A stretch of DNA of 64,000 nt. Source: Cordia subcordata. Taxonomy: Eukaryota; Streptophyta; Magnoliopsida; Boraginales; Cordiaceae. The position numbers and the translations under genes are program-made. This document shows positions 37,820-49,194 of the stretch, in pieces (position 1 is the stretch's first letter; each line of letters starts with the position of its first letter). The stretch lies in NCBI GenBank assembly GCA_028554755.1, contig JAPTOF010000002.1, positions 10,713,001 to 10,777,000 of the forward strand. The letters run 5' to 3'. Below the pieces are notes generated by a model, which saw only the letters and a program-made list of their open reading frames with translations, did not search any database and had not been told where the DNA came from.

Positions 37820-39432
37820 CTTATCAATCCCATGTGCTTATTGTTTGTTTATTTATTTTTTGAAAAGAGGCTAAGGACCTTATTCGGTTAGTTTTCTTTT
37901 TTCTTTTTGAATAGAAAAGATTTTTTTTTGTGCAATAAGTATTTTGATTAAATTTTCAGCAAAAGTTTAAACTCAGAAAAAACTTAATTTCAGCTTTTCT
38001 CAAAATCAGAATTTTTAGTTTTCCAAAAACTAGTTTCTCATCAGAACATTTAGTTTCTCAATAAATCATAGGTGTCATCTAGATATTAAAGAACATAAAA
38101 GAATTATCAAAGCAAAACAGATTTAAATTAACCGAAGTCAGACTATAAGAACAACAAATTATCTCTCAATTATGCAGATTTCAATCAATTCCATAATAAT
38201 GGAAATTTCTTCAAATTTTCCATGTTTATGTCATTATGTCCATCGCTACAGTGGATTTCAAAGGGCACATTTACAAATCTACGGCTTGATCAAGGTTAAC
38301 GGGTTGTTTGCTTTTTTATTCTCTCTTCGTGTATATATGCTGCCATGTTCTTCTCTCTATTATTCATTAATCAATTTCATATCTGTCATTCCTTCTTCTT
38401 TGATACATATTTTCTCTCTATTCACAGGTACGATTTCGTTCATTGTTGTTGTTTTATGTTCTCTTAGGTTTCAATTTCACTATTAGTTTCAACATAATTT
38501 GTTGTTCTTATAGTCTGACTTCGGTTAATTTTTAACCTATTTTGCTTTGATAATTCTTTTATGTTCTTTAATATCTAGATGGCACCTGTGATTTACTGAG
38601 AAACTAAATGTTCTGATGAGAAACTATTTTTTGAATGCTTTTGTTTACACAACACACTACACGCTTGTTGCATTAGATTATATCGTCTTCTTCTTCTTCT
38701 TCTTGAGATTGGATCCAAACTCATCTCTAACAGGTTTTGATATTTTTCGGTCTTTTCCGTATCTTCATCAGCTTTTGCCTAGAAAAGTTCAAGGATTATT
38801 GAATTAATCTTATTGGTCGCACAGTGCTTATTCTTACTTATAGAGGTAAGACCATTTTAATTGGTTTTGACTCGCAAGCTATGTACTATGCTTTTAATTT
38901 TTTTTTTTTGTACCGAATAATCGACATACCTGAATTCAATTTTATATTCTAACTTAATTCTTATAGTCTGCTACAATTGCACATATACATTTGTTGTTCT
39001 AATATAATTTTCAATTTCACTATTAGTTTTTAGTACAATATTCTTAGGTTTCAATTTCACTATTAGTTCTGACATAATTTGTTGTTCTTATAGTCTGACT
39101 TCGGTTAATTTAAATCTATCTTGCTTTGATAATTCTTTTATGTTCTTTAATATCTAGATGGCACCTGTGATTTATTGAGAAACTAAATGTTCTGATGAGA
39201 AACTATTTTTTGGAAAACTAAAAAATTCTAACCTTTGAGAAAAGCTGAAATTAAGTTTTTTCCAGGTTTCAATTTTCACTAAAAATTTAATCAAAAAACT
39301 ATTGCAACAAAAAAAAATCTTTCTATTCAAAAAGAAAAAAAAAAAAAAAAAAGAAAACTAACCAAATAAGGTCCTTAGCCTCCTTTCCACAAATAAATAA
39401 ATAAACAATAAGCACATGGGATTTATCAGAAA
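37820..39432. repeat. Foldback element with long imperfect inverted arms
   Basis: The left arm (about 37823-38165) is the inverted complement of about 39080-39430. For example ccatgtgcttattg at 37830 pairs with caataagcacatgg near 39406, and aacaacaaat near 38150 pairs with atttgttgtt near 39080. A partial third copy of the inner arm lies at about 38441-38630 in the same orientation as the right arm. The motif gactcgcaagctatg occurs at 38867 and 39503. No coding domain. I could not fix a target duplication. Confidence 0.7.
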
Positions 39433-39561
39433 AAAGGTTGGTTGGTTTTCTTAACTGCATTGCCAGTTTCTTGCACTTTAGCAAATAAGAGTATAAAAAA
39501 TTGACTCGCAAGCTATGAACTGTGCTTTTAATTTTTAATTTTTTTTTTTGTATAAAATAAT

Positions 39562-40257
39562 CTAGTATGTCACCCGTACAATTGCATAAGATATTTCATA
39601 AGTAATATGATATATTAGAATCATTTAGTTTTTTTACCATTAAAACATTTGAAACAAATAATACAGTGTGCTATTTATCGAAAGATGTTAGAAAATAATG
39701 AAGTAATGTAAATGAAGGAAAACAACAAAATTTAATTCAAATTATGAAAAATTTCTCGGAATACAACATTTTCAGTTTTGTTTGAGGGGACACCTTCATC
39801 ATCATGAATTAAAATTTTTAGACCTTTTTTGTTTGTAACCCTTGAAACAACGACATAAATTTGTCCATGCATGAATACAGGCTGGGACAAGTATAAACCA
39901 ACATTTGATAGTGATTGTTCTTGACTTTTGTTTATTGTTATTGCATATGATACAATGAATGGGAATTGGCGTCTCTGCAACTTGAACGGCAAATTAGAAT
40001 CTGATAGAGTTAGTATTATTCTTGGAATGAAAACTTTTTTTTCTAGATTAGAACCATTCATAATTTCTGCCTCGAGTACATACTTTTCCAATTGAGTGAT
40101 AACCAACCTTGTGCTATTGCATAAACTACCACTTTGATCTATATTTCTTACCAGTATAACTGGTACACCAACTTTGAGTTTTAAAACATGATTTGGCAAG
40201 CCAGAACACTTAATATTATTCAACATAACTAGTTCATTCAAATTAAAAATATTCACA
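39562..40257 (-). mobile_element. Second Helitron 3' region (truncated copy)
   Basis: Shares its terminal CTAG, the hairpin region and about 700 bp with 17851-18480 at roughly 90 percent identity by eye. The hairpin is degraded (cccgtacaattgcataag). The 5' limit is unknown; it may extend to about 40830, where ordinary gene-upstream DNA begins. The base after CTAG on the element strand is A rather than the usual T. Confidence 0.65.
39732..40256 (-). pseudogene. Helitron helicase C-terminal fragment
   Basis: 174 codons matching the end of a Pif1-type helicase: GLPNHVLKLKVGVPVILVRNID, then FIVSYAITINKSQEQSLSNVG, then YVVVSRVTNKKGL. The equivalent part of the first Helitron is at 18021-18480. 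It lacks Walker A and the Rep nuclease. The usual INKSQGQ is INKSQEQ here, so it is unlikely to work. Confidence 0.85.
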
Positions 40258-40299
40258 CTTATAAATTTATATTCAATTGAATAGTTGTAAATAAATTAA

Positions 40300-40830
40300 T
40301 TAACTTAATTACATTAGTTTGGACTTTATAATTGATTTGATTAATGATAGATTTTTTTTTATTGCAGCGTGTTTGTGTATTGAAAAATTTTGGGTATTGA
40401 AAACAGAACCTAACATGACCGACAAAACAAACGAGTTGCATTAGAAGTATAACTATGTCACTTCATCCGCTTTTGTAACCTGATTGGCTTTTAGGGGTAT
40501 TATGGTCAAAAAAATAAAACATGGAAAATAATGTTTTATACTAAAATTCCCCACGTGTCACAAAATAATTAGCACGTTTTGAACGTCTGGACTTTCGTTA
40601 AAATTTTCCTAAACCAAGGACAATGATTCACAAAAGATGACAAGCTTTAAATGTCGAAAGACTGCAGCTTTTGGGAACAACGTGAAATTTGTGTGCCCAA
40701 TTAGAGAGAATAAAAATATCTTAAGTCATTTATCTAAAATTTTTTTCTCCCATTATTCAATATTTTTGGGAATTTGCCTTACCTCAGTGGTTAGTAGTTG
40801 AGATAATTTTAATTAATATACGAATAACTG
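40300..40830. other. Possible Helitron 5' part or spacer
   Basis: Contains ttttaggggtattatggtca near 40489 and a cacgtgtcacaaaataatt block near 40552, phrases I associate with the 5' part of dicot Helitrons read on the minus strand. No TC start was found. Low confidence. Confidence 0.3.
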
Positions 40831-40902
40831 AGATGATTTTTTCGTATTAATATTAAAAGAAGTACTAATGTGAAAGAATCCTTATCCAAATTAGGAGTCC
40901 TT

Positions 40903-40912
40903 TATATAGTAA
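40903..40912 (+). promoter_or_regulatory. TATA-like box of the tropinone-reductase-like gene
   Basis: ttatatagta about 115 bp before the ATG at 41022, with no upstream ATG in frame. It is the only good TATA candidate in the upstream region. Confidence 0.4.
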
Positions 40913-41091
40913 AATATTCATACTCAATTGTCAGACCACAAGATTATACTAGCCGCCATTGTCTAAAAACCAACCTCATCAGTGGCTCGACATTTTTGAA
41001 GATAATAGAGCAAGCAAAAACATGGAAAACTCAGTACTCAACATGGCCAAAGACGGATGGTGGTCTCTCAACGGTATGACCGCTCTCGTAA

Positions 41092-41385
<294 letters not shown>

Positions 41386-41398
41386 TAGCATCTTGACA

Positions 41399-41401
<3 letters not shown>

Positions 41402-41436
<35 letters not shown>
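41402..41436. repeat. (TA)n microsatellite in intron 2
   Basis: About 17 TA units between exons 2 and 3 of the reductase-like gene. Confidence 0.9.
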
Positions 41437-41439
<3 letters not shown>

Positions 41440-41822
41440 ATAAAATAGACGAAGAATCTTGACACAATGATAAAATTATCATTACGTAATGTTGAGATCG
41501 TGGATTTAAGTACTAGAAACAGCTTTTTACATTATGAGGTTGCATACTATAGTGTAAATATCACTTTAGGTTTAATTTTTCTCCAAGCTTCGTACATAGT
41601 GACATATATATAATTAGACATGCATACTTGTACATAAAGAAGAAAAAAAACTTTTGTTTATTAGTAGAATTTTAAGGAAATATATTCACTTTATTTCAGG
41701 TGAAAAATGTTGGTACAACAATAATTAAGGAAGCTTGTGAATTTACTAGTGAAGACTACACCACTATAATGGGCACCAACTTTGAGGCTTCATATAACTT
41801 GTGTCAACTTGCATGTCATTTG

Positions 41823-41831
41823 TTGAAGGCA
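41823..41831. repeat. Target-site duplication (left) of the MULE
   Basis: ttgaaggca, repeated at 48489-48497. Nine bases is the standard Mutator duplication. It codes for part of LLKA in exon 3. Confidence 0.9.
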
Positions 41832-41945
41832 GGAAAATTTTTATTTTTATCTTTCTTTTAAAAATTTATCGTAAAAATACCTTTATTTTGAAAAGTTTTT
41901 CATAAATACCCTTTTCGATAAGTCACCTACCGTTTACCGTTCTCT
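41832..41945 (+). repeat. Left terminal inverted repeat of the MULE
   Basis: Starts ggaaaatttttatttttat and ends near the second acctaccgttt block. It pairs with 48375-48488. Confidence 0.85.
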
Positions 41946-42099
41946 ATTATTTTTCTTTTAAATACCCCCCTTCCCCTCCCCTCCCCATTTTTCCCCACCG
42001 CTGAAAGACCCCACCCCCCTTTCCTCCCCCCCCCCCCGCCTGCAACTGTGTTTTTGGGCGAAAAAAATACCCCCCAACCTTTTTTTTTTTTTTTTCAAA

Positions 42100-42612
42100 A
42101 AAGTTTGGCTCTACGCGTAGGGAAGTGTCTTTACTTGTAAGTTTTCTAAATTTTCGCCTTTTTATTTGTTATATATATTGATTTTTTACGTGTATATACG
42201 TGTTGTTAATATGCGATCATATGTATATGTGTAATGTATATAGCATGTATGTATGTATATAGTATATGTACATGTGACATTAATATGTCTATAACTATAT
42301 ATGTATTATTATATGTGTTTTAATATATATGTGTTTATTTTAGTTGCATATCTATATGTGTGTGTGTGTGTGTTTATTTTACATGCATATGTATATATAT
42401 ATTTGACATGCATATGAATAGGATATTTAATGTAATTTTGTAATGTATGACCTTTTCGTTTGCTAGAGATTTATAGTATTTAGAAAATTTAGAAAATTTA
42501 TAGTAATATAATTTAATATGGAATTAAATCTTTTTGATAGAAAATTATTATAAGAAATTTTCTAAAGAATTTCTTGTAATTCAATAAGATATTATGTAAT
42601 TTAATATTATTT
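42100..42612. other. Non-coding MULE interior
   Basis: AT-rich with tatgtatata-type repeats and a short (GT)n run near 42356-42372. No gene is recognised. It may hold the promoter of the PMD gene. Confidence 0.4.
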
Positions 42613-42639
42613 ATGTATGTTAACTGTTTGATCGTAGGA

Positions 42640-45170
42640 TACAGCATGGATGTCTGTCTTAGACCCCAGGATGCATCCCTTTTAGTACATTATGCCCAGC
42701 ACAGGATGCAGATTTTGACGGGGAACACCGTGTCAAAGGAGTTGCGCACCCAACGAGGCGACGAGTACTTGTTCCAGACCCCTGAGCACCTGTTAGTTCA
42801 GGAAGAGTTATTGCGGCAGGGTTCTATGGGTATTATAAGGCAGGTTGGCATGAACTCGATCACGTCTTATTGACAGCCGTCGCGGAGAGGTGGCGGATAG
42901 AGACACACACTTTCACTTGCCTGTCGGAGAGACCACTATCATATTACAGGATGTGGCCGTTTTATGGGGGTTACTCGTGTCTGGTGATCCCATCCCGCAC
43001 TTAAATACCACAAGGCGGGTGTATGGTGAGTGGGCTGGGCTGGGCTTTTCTATGATCTTTATGGCATGATGATGGATGAATCACATATTGAGGTGAAAAC
43101 CGGAAAGAACAGGCTGCTTGAGGTTACGAGGTTGTATGAGATGACTTACCAGCAGGAGCTCGATGGTGCAGCCACAGCGCAACGTGCCCATTTATGGATG
43201 TTCGGCATAATAGTTTCTCATCTCTTTGCCAATGCTAGTGGTAGTTGGGGGAACATGAACTGGCTACTTTTGCTACAGGACATTGAGTCCGTGAAGGGAT
43301 TAAACTGGGGTGCTGCAGCGCTTGCACATCTGTACAGAGGGATGGATGCCTTTGTTTTTTCCGATAGGACATACCTGTGTGGCTGGATCACCCTGCTGCA
43401 GGTACTTGGCATAAGTCATTTAAACCTTGTTTGTAAATATCACATGATTTCGTACTTGTATTAACGTAACTGTGATATTTATCTATAGTAGTGGGTATGG
43501 GACAGGTTTGAGTGTTTCCAGCCCACACTCGTTGAGTCCAGGCCCCAGGACATCCAGAGCAGGATGCACTTTGCCGAGGTCAGACGGAACTTGCCGGACG
43601 CGCCACGCGAGGCGTTGTACCTTATGGATAAGTCTTTTATAGACACGGCCAACGGGGGCCTGCTACTTTACCGCGATGTTATTGACAAGCTTCAGCCCTT
43701 CCAGGTTTGTTTTTAATAGCAAATTTAGGTCGTATGTTAAATTTATTTCAATGTTAGCGAAATAGTATTAACCCGAAGTATCTCTGCACTTTTACATTGC
43801 AGTTTATTTGGCAGCCTTATAAGAACATTATCAGGGATCTGCCGGATTACTGTATGGAGGGGTCGGACTGGTGGACGACGAAGGTAACCTTGCTATGTGG
43901 TGGATTGGTTGAATGGTATTGAGTTGATCGTGTGCTGCGCTAGTTTCGGATACGCCAGCTGATCCCAGATGCTCTTGAACCGTTCGTGTCACAATCACAT
44001 TTGAAAGGGAAGGAGATGTTGAAACCCACGGATGTGGCGCGTTGGCATGGGCATTGAGACAATGTGCAGGCAGTTATAGTGAACGGTGTCGTGGAGGATA
44101 GGCTAGATCTAGTGCACCTACAGCAGCATATGCAATGGTACCGATGCCGTTCTATCATTCGGATTGGCAATCCGTCTTGGGTGACTCGTCATGCGGGATA
44201 TATGGCGACAGCACAGGACGAAAATTTTGTGGTAAGTGTACCATATTGGTTATTGGCATACTTCATAACATATTTGTCAATGCTGTATTATATAAAGTCA
44301 ATCCCTTTTACTAAATATGTTTTGCAGGCTTCGACATTGGGCCGTGCATTTCATCACATGTGGCGCGCCTCACAGTAATACAACCAGGGAACGTTGGCAC
44401 AAGATCGTTTCTGGTCGGAGATAGATCATGTTGTGTCCTAGATGCAACAGGCCCTGGAACAGACTAGTCACGCCGACATTGTGGCAACGCCCTTGTATTT
44501 TGACCTACCAGATACATCGACCCAGCCATCGATGCAGCCTCAGTGGTCCCAGCCGCCTCCGACGTACCCATGGACCCAAACGCCCCCCCAACCCGCCCCG
44601 TCATACTATTCGCAGCCCGCCCTGACACCTACACAGTAGCCCCCCCGTATACCCATAGGCACACACCTCACAGTAGCAGCCCCTACCGACCTACCAGTAG
44701 GGCTACCAATCATATCCACCATCTCCCACACAGTGGTCTCAGCCTCTACAGTGGGGCCAGTCGGGGCCGAGTGGATCGTCCTACATGCAGTATAACACAT
44801 TTAGTCAGGGTATCCATCCGTTTACATCGATACCAGTCGCCCTTTCGTGTCCACCCATGTCATCTCCGTTTATGTATGAGCCGACGCAGTTGACCATGCC
44901 ACCATCGGTATCGACGGACCCGTCCAGCTCCCTACTGCGGGTTGAAGACTATCTTGCCCCATCACAAGATGAGCAGAATGAGCATTAAGGCGGTTATCAG
45001 GGCGGTGGTGACTAGGGTGATGCCCAGGGTGGGGATCAGCAGTTCACGACTGAGGATTTACCGCCACAGCGAGCTGGGAAGTGCCCAGCTACCTCGCAGC
45101 CTCAACGAGTCCAGCCTCCTCGCGTGAAGAAAGGACATCTTCCGGCATTTGGGACACAGTAACTTGGGTT
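42640..45170 (+). pseudogene. Plant mobile domain (PMD) gene carried by the MULE, decayed
   Basis: Successive plus-strand segments match the PMD family (MAIN/MAIL-like, often annotated as serine/threonine phosphatase 7 long form homologs). They read LRPQDASLLVHYAQHR, then HLPVGETTIILQDVAVLWGL, then a PMD core HLWMFGIIVSHLFANASG and MNWLLLLQDIESVKGLNWG, then AAALAHLYRGMDAF (43195-43360). Next exons begin near 43488 (WDRFECFQP), 43801 and 44328, and a Pro/Gln/Ser-rich tail follows. Introns have GT/AG ends. At least two one-base frameshifts (near 42850 and 42920) and several stops (for example near 43920, 43945, 44057 and 44377) break it. No phosphatase domain is present. PMD genes are known to travel in plant transposons. 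The cargo's cellular role here is unknown. Confidence 0.78.
43490..43705 (+). other. Best-preserved downstream PMD exon
   Basis: An open stretch coding WDRFECFQPTLVESRPQ, then MHFAEVRRNLPDAPREALYL and DKLQPFQ, followed by a GT donor (caggtttg). It starts after an AG acceptor near 43488. It is part of the PMD gene above, listed because splice signals here support a spliced origin. Confidence 0.5.
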
Positions 45171-45437
45171 TTTAATTGCTTTTTTGTCATTTATTAATTT
45201 ATGTAATTTATCTTTTGATGTATGTATATGAATTGTTTACCTTTAACAAACAAGTTTTACCTGCATTACATTTCAGTTTAATAATTTTGTGTATGACAAA
45301 ATTACACAAACATTAAAAATCCACTTACATTACATCAAATATTACATCCCGAAACACATTCAACATTAAAGTCATTCTATACTTTAAACATTACACATAG
45401 TGATTATAATACGATACATTTCCATCAAACATTATCA
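45171..45437. other. Spacer between the convergent MULE genes
   Basis: AT-rich and non-coding. It should hold both 3' ends. An aataatttt-type polyadenylation-like stretch is present at about 45280, but nothing decisive. Confidence 0.35.
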
Positions 45438-45440
45438 GAA

Positions 45441-48054
45441 CTATTGTAGTGTAAGGCTAGTTTGATTTTGAGGGCACCTGGCGACATTGTGACTCGGTTG
45501 ACCGCAATTTGAACACCTTCGTCTACCAACTTGGTCCGAGTGACCTATCTTATTAGGGATGCCCCTACCCCCTGCGGGTCCTCTATTTCTGTGCCGCAAT
45601 CTGCCTGGATCGGGGTTGCAATTGCCAAGTAGGTGCATTTAGCCAATAATCAACGTGTCTCAAAGGTTGAAATGGGATGGCATACGTATTTGTGTATGCT
45701 TCGACTTTATATTCAAGCGGGAACATGTTGACTAACGTTACATTCAAACAGCGTACAACTGTATGTGCATGTGAACATGGCAAATGACAGGCTGTCCACT
45801 TGCCACAGGTACATGTCTTCTCATTAAATCTAACCACTTGTACAGGATGTTTGTTAGTAAATGATTCCGGCAATCGGCCGACCTGTGCTGTACCTGTTTC
45901 GTAGTGAAAATAGAACACGTTATGAAGGTGTGACTTTGCCTCCCACTTGTCAAACAATTCTCTGACTCTAACAGGGAAGACAAACTCTTGTCTTGCCAAG
46001 TGCCTCGCATGTATAGACCGGTTGTAAAAGTATTCAGCACACTCCGTGAAAGTATGCGACACTAACGCTATAATAGGCAAATACCTTGCCCTAACAAGGA
46101 CACCATTGAAACACTCCACATTGTTTGTAGTCATCATACCCCACCTCGAACCTCCATCCGCACACAGCATCCACATCTCCCGGTCTGTGTTGGTGAGATA
46201 GTTGTATGCCCGTTTACCAGCCCCGCTTGGTGTTGGGTCAACTTCCAAAATTTTTTGCATCACTTCTATGTGTTTGCAGACTTGATTTTCCTTACCAGTT
46301 CTCCAACATAAATCCTTTATATACTAGTTGTGGAACTGTTTCATGACATTACTTTTGAGGTGCCTCAAGCATATCCGATGCTTCACCCGCAATTGCCCAT
46401 CAGCTAAGATACGATTCACGACAGAAAAAATTCCTACATGTCTATCAGACACTAAATAAATCTCATCCATATCATGCAGCAAATGCATCCGTACCAGTTG
46501 AAGGAACCATGGCCAGCTTTCGCCAACGGTAAAATCTGACCGTTCACATCAGCTGTCAATGCTGTTAGAAGATGACCCTTATATTGCTCGCGCAGGTGAG
46601 TACCGTCGAGAGAAAGCACTGGACGACAATACTTCCACGCTGCAATACATGGTGCAAACGCCCAAAACACATAATTGAAAATTTTGGTTCCTTGCGTCAA
46701 CCCTTGGAAGAACTTGTATGTTACAACTATCCCTGGATTAGTTGCCTTGACATCTCTAAAAAATCGCAGAAGTAACTGGTACGACTCGTCCCAATCGTCG
46801 TACACCATTTCAATGGCCTTATTTCAGCCACGCCATGCCTTTCCGTATGAAATGTTCATGTGAAAGGTGTCCATAATGTGTGCTCGTACAAAACCTACAT
46901 CGAAATCAGGCTTGTGTTTTATAAAGTGCATAACTGTGTAACCGACCAGTGCATCAGTAACATTTTTATGGTCGGCCTTTCATCTAATACTGAAACAATT
47001 ATGCACGCCCCAATACTTAGTTATTTCAAACTGGTGATGCGTGGATTTCCGAATTGCCTGTAACTCCCACCTACATGGATTTCTAAGGTTGGAAGCATTT
47101 ACGCAACAAACAACCCATAAATCTGGTTCAAACCTCTTGACTTTGTATTCACGTTATACCTTTATTGAGTACATCTGAATTGCCCGAATCATGTCCTTCT
47201 TTGACGGGAAATTCATTCCTTTGGCCAGAAAATCATTCCTTTGGCCAATTCCTTCTCGTCCCAAAATATTTGCGTTTTGTGCTCCTCCATACTATCCATA
47301 TAATATTCTTGACTAACGGTATGAAGTTGAGCAGTTTCATGTACACTGTGTATCGATACGGCACCGCTAGTGGACCCTGCACCAGCTGACGGCCCCTGTG
47401 TATCGATACGGCACCACCAGTGGACCTTGCACCAGCTGACGGCCCCTCACATTCCGCATTAATGTTCGCAGTGTTTTCATTACCATTGAAAACGTCATCA
47501 TCGTCGTACCAGACATCGTTCTCGTTCAGGGCCATGTCCTCATCTTCTTCTTCAGGTTTAGACGGAAATGTGTCCATGTTCAAGTCCACCCTCACATTAT
47601 GAGATAGCCCCGCTATGTCACTCCCAGCAACGTAATGTGATGGTTCGGCATTCAAGTCGGGAACAGTGCAACCACACTGGAAATCACTGCTTCGTTGCGT
47701 GATGTACACGTCGTCTGCCTTTACTTCGACAATAACATGAGCATTATTCATGTTATTATCATTACATGCTATTTGAAACACGTCCATCAAATCATTATCG
47801 TTGCTAATTGCCGCCTCGCTAAAATATGGATACTGTAACTGCACGACCCCCGATTGGAAATGATGCGATAGCTCCACCTTGTCGATACCATAACGCAAAT
47901 TAAGCTTCTCATAGACACTATAAACAAATTCATTGTATGATGTTTCATGTGTTATTTTGACCTTATAAATAGGCTTCGTAGTTTTATATTCGATACCGAA
48001 CAGGCCATTAATTTTTTCTCCACCATAATATAAAAGAACAGAGACTGTATTCAT
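45441..48054 (-). pseudogene. MURA-type (MuDR) transposase of the MULE, decayed
   Basis: Read on the minus strand. The N-terminal part from 48054 begins NTVSVLLYYGGEKINGLFG and includes an acidic linker (EEEDEDMALNENDVWYDDDD). A broken MuDR DNA-binding region follows (47240 to 46810). The catalytic core has VLSLDGTHLREQYKGHLLTA (first Asp, near 46600), YLVSDRHVGIFSVV (second Asp, near 46445), CLRHLKSN, and NNVECFNGVLVRARYLPI (Glu, near 46100). The SWIM zinc finger is CTCGKWTACHLPCSH (about 45800), and a C-terminal CCHC knuckle, CSNCGQPSHNVARC, lies near 45480. It would cut and join MULE ends in the nucleus. Frame changes near 46470 and 45600, plus stops at 47233, 46810-47160 and 46325, inactivate it. 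Confidence 0.9.
47347..47446. repeat. 50-bp tandem duplication in the transposase N-terminal region
   Basis: Two units (47347-47396, 47397-47446) starting tgtgtatcgatacggcacc and differing at about four bases. In the transposase frame this repeats a segment with GPSAGARSTGGAV-like and GPLAVPYRYT-like readings. It adds 50 bases, not a multiple of three, so it causes a frame change by itself. Confidence 0.92.
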
Positions 48055-48374
48055 ATTTTCTTACTGACTAAAATATTAGATGAATAGTATGCAAGTATGT
48101 ATGTGTGGAAGATAATTGGAAAAATTTTGGGCGATTCGAATATTAAGGATACTAGGCGGATTATATATGAGTTATAAGAAATTTGGATCTTTGGTGTTAG
48201 GCCTTCCGAGAATGGAAGAGCAGGGATTAAATAGGGGTTCAAGCCATAAAGATCCGATAAGTGAATTACCGGTCAAGGAGAATAATGGCACAAACGAACG
48301 CTAAGTCACTTACCGTTCTGTCTGACAGCGTGGCAGATACTTACCATTTTCTCGAGAGATGCTCTGACACGTGC

Positions 48375-48488
48375 GAGAACGGTAAGTCACCTACCGTTTC
48401 CCGAAAAGGATATTTATGAAAAACTTTTCAAAACAAGAGTATTTTTGTGATAAATTTTAAAAAAGAGGGTAAAAATAAAAAATTTCCA
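48375..48488 (-). repeat. Right terminal inverted repeat of the MULE
   Basis: Inverted copy of 41832-41945, ending aaaatttcca before the target duplication. A further taagtcacttaccgttct copy lies just inside at about 48303. Confidence 0.85.
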
Positions 48489-48497
48489 TTGAAGGCA
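48489..48497. repeat. Target-site duplication (right) of the MULE
   Basis: ttgaaggca, identical to 41823-41831. Confidence 0.9.
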
Positions 48498-48817
48498 TCA
48501 AGGGATGGTAGCATTGTTTTCCTCTCTTCCATTGCTGCGGTAACAACAGTACCTCGTACCTGTATGTATGCAGCGTCTAAAGGTAGGTAATCTTCTACTA
48601 TCTAAAGTCTGATGCGACTCGGAATACAATAAGGTCTTTTGTATACAGATGCGCATCTATATAAATATTTTTGAACCACCAAATCTCTCAATAATGCTAA
48701 AAACGTGATTTGAGATTCACCTACGTTTAGTGGGTTTGGGAGATTGGAAGTTCAACTCCCAAAAAAAGGTTCAAAATCCTAAGGTACGTTCTATGTTTGG
48801 TGTCTTGAAATAGGAGC

Positions 48818-48834
48818 AATAAATCAAGTGACAA
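48818..48834. repeat. Target-site duplication (left) of the SINE
   Basis: aataaatcaagtgacaa, repeated exactly at 49089-49105. It codes for part of INQVTK in exon 4 of the reductase-like gene. Confidence 0.92.
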
Positions 48835-49088
48835 GCCCCCAGGGGCATAGGTGAGTTGGTAAGTGGCCAGGTGATTAGGGTGGAGACACTCTGACAACGC
48901 GGGATCGAGTCCGTGTGGCGGCAGTACTCCGCTGAAATATTGCGGGGGCTGTTGCTGGATTTCCACGCCCGTTGGTCCTCTCCCTGGTCGGGCTGCCACT
49001 CACGCACATCCCTCGATTTACCTCCCGCCTGGTTAAGGGGCCTCTGGCCAGGTGGGAAAGGGGTTCTCCTTTGGTTAACCCTTTTGAA
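48835..49088 (+). mobile_element. tRNA-derived SINE (254 bp) in exon 4
   Basis: Bounded by an exact 17-bp duplication, as made by LINE machinery. The head has Pol III promoter parts: a box A-like taggtgagttggtaagtgg near 48850 and a box B-like ggatcgagtcc near 48902. The body is GC-rich and non-coding, and the tail ends ggttaacccttttgaa without a clear poly(A). It interrupts the exon after ACA of the VTK codons. Confidence 0.88.
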
Positions 49089-49194
49089 AATAAATCAAGT
49101 GACAAAGAATTTGGCATGCGAGCGGGCAAAGGATAACATTCGTGTGAACACTGTTGCACCAGGGCCGATCAGGACCTCTCTTCAAAAATCAGTG

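Larger units (their letters stand above)
41832..48488. mobile_element. Mutator-like element (MULE), 6.66 kb, with PMD gene cargo
   Basis: Flanked by a 9-bp duplication. The terminal inverted repeats of about 100 bp share ggaaa, tttttcataaata, cccttttcg and gtcacctaccgttt blocks. Inside are a MURA-type transposase on the minus strand (48054 to 45441) and a plant-mobile-domain gene on the plus strand (42640 to about 45170), so the two genes converge. Both are decayed, so this copy is not autonomous now. It sits in exon 3 of the reductase-like gene. Confidence 0.93.

Noticed and set aside
44428..44893. Overlapping Pro/Ser/His-rich frames
   Set aside because: These are out-of-frame readings of the low-complexity tail of the PMD gene; repeats open several frames at once.
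42640..45170. Serine/threonine phosphatase 7 gene
   Set aside because: PMD genes are often auto-named this way, but no phosphatase motif (GDxHG, GDxVDRG, GNHE) is present.
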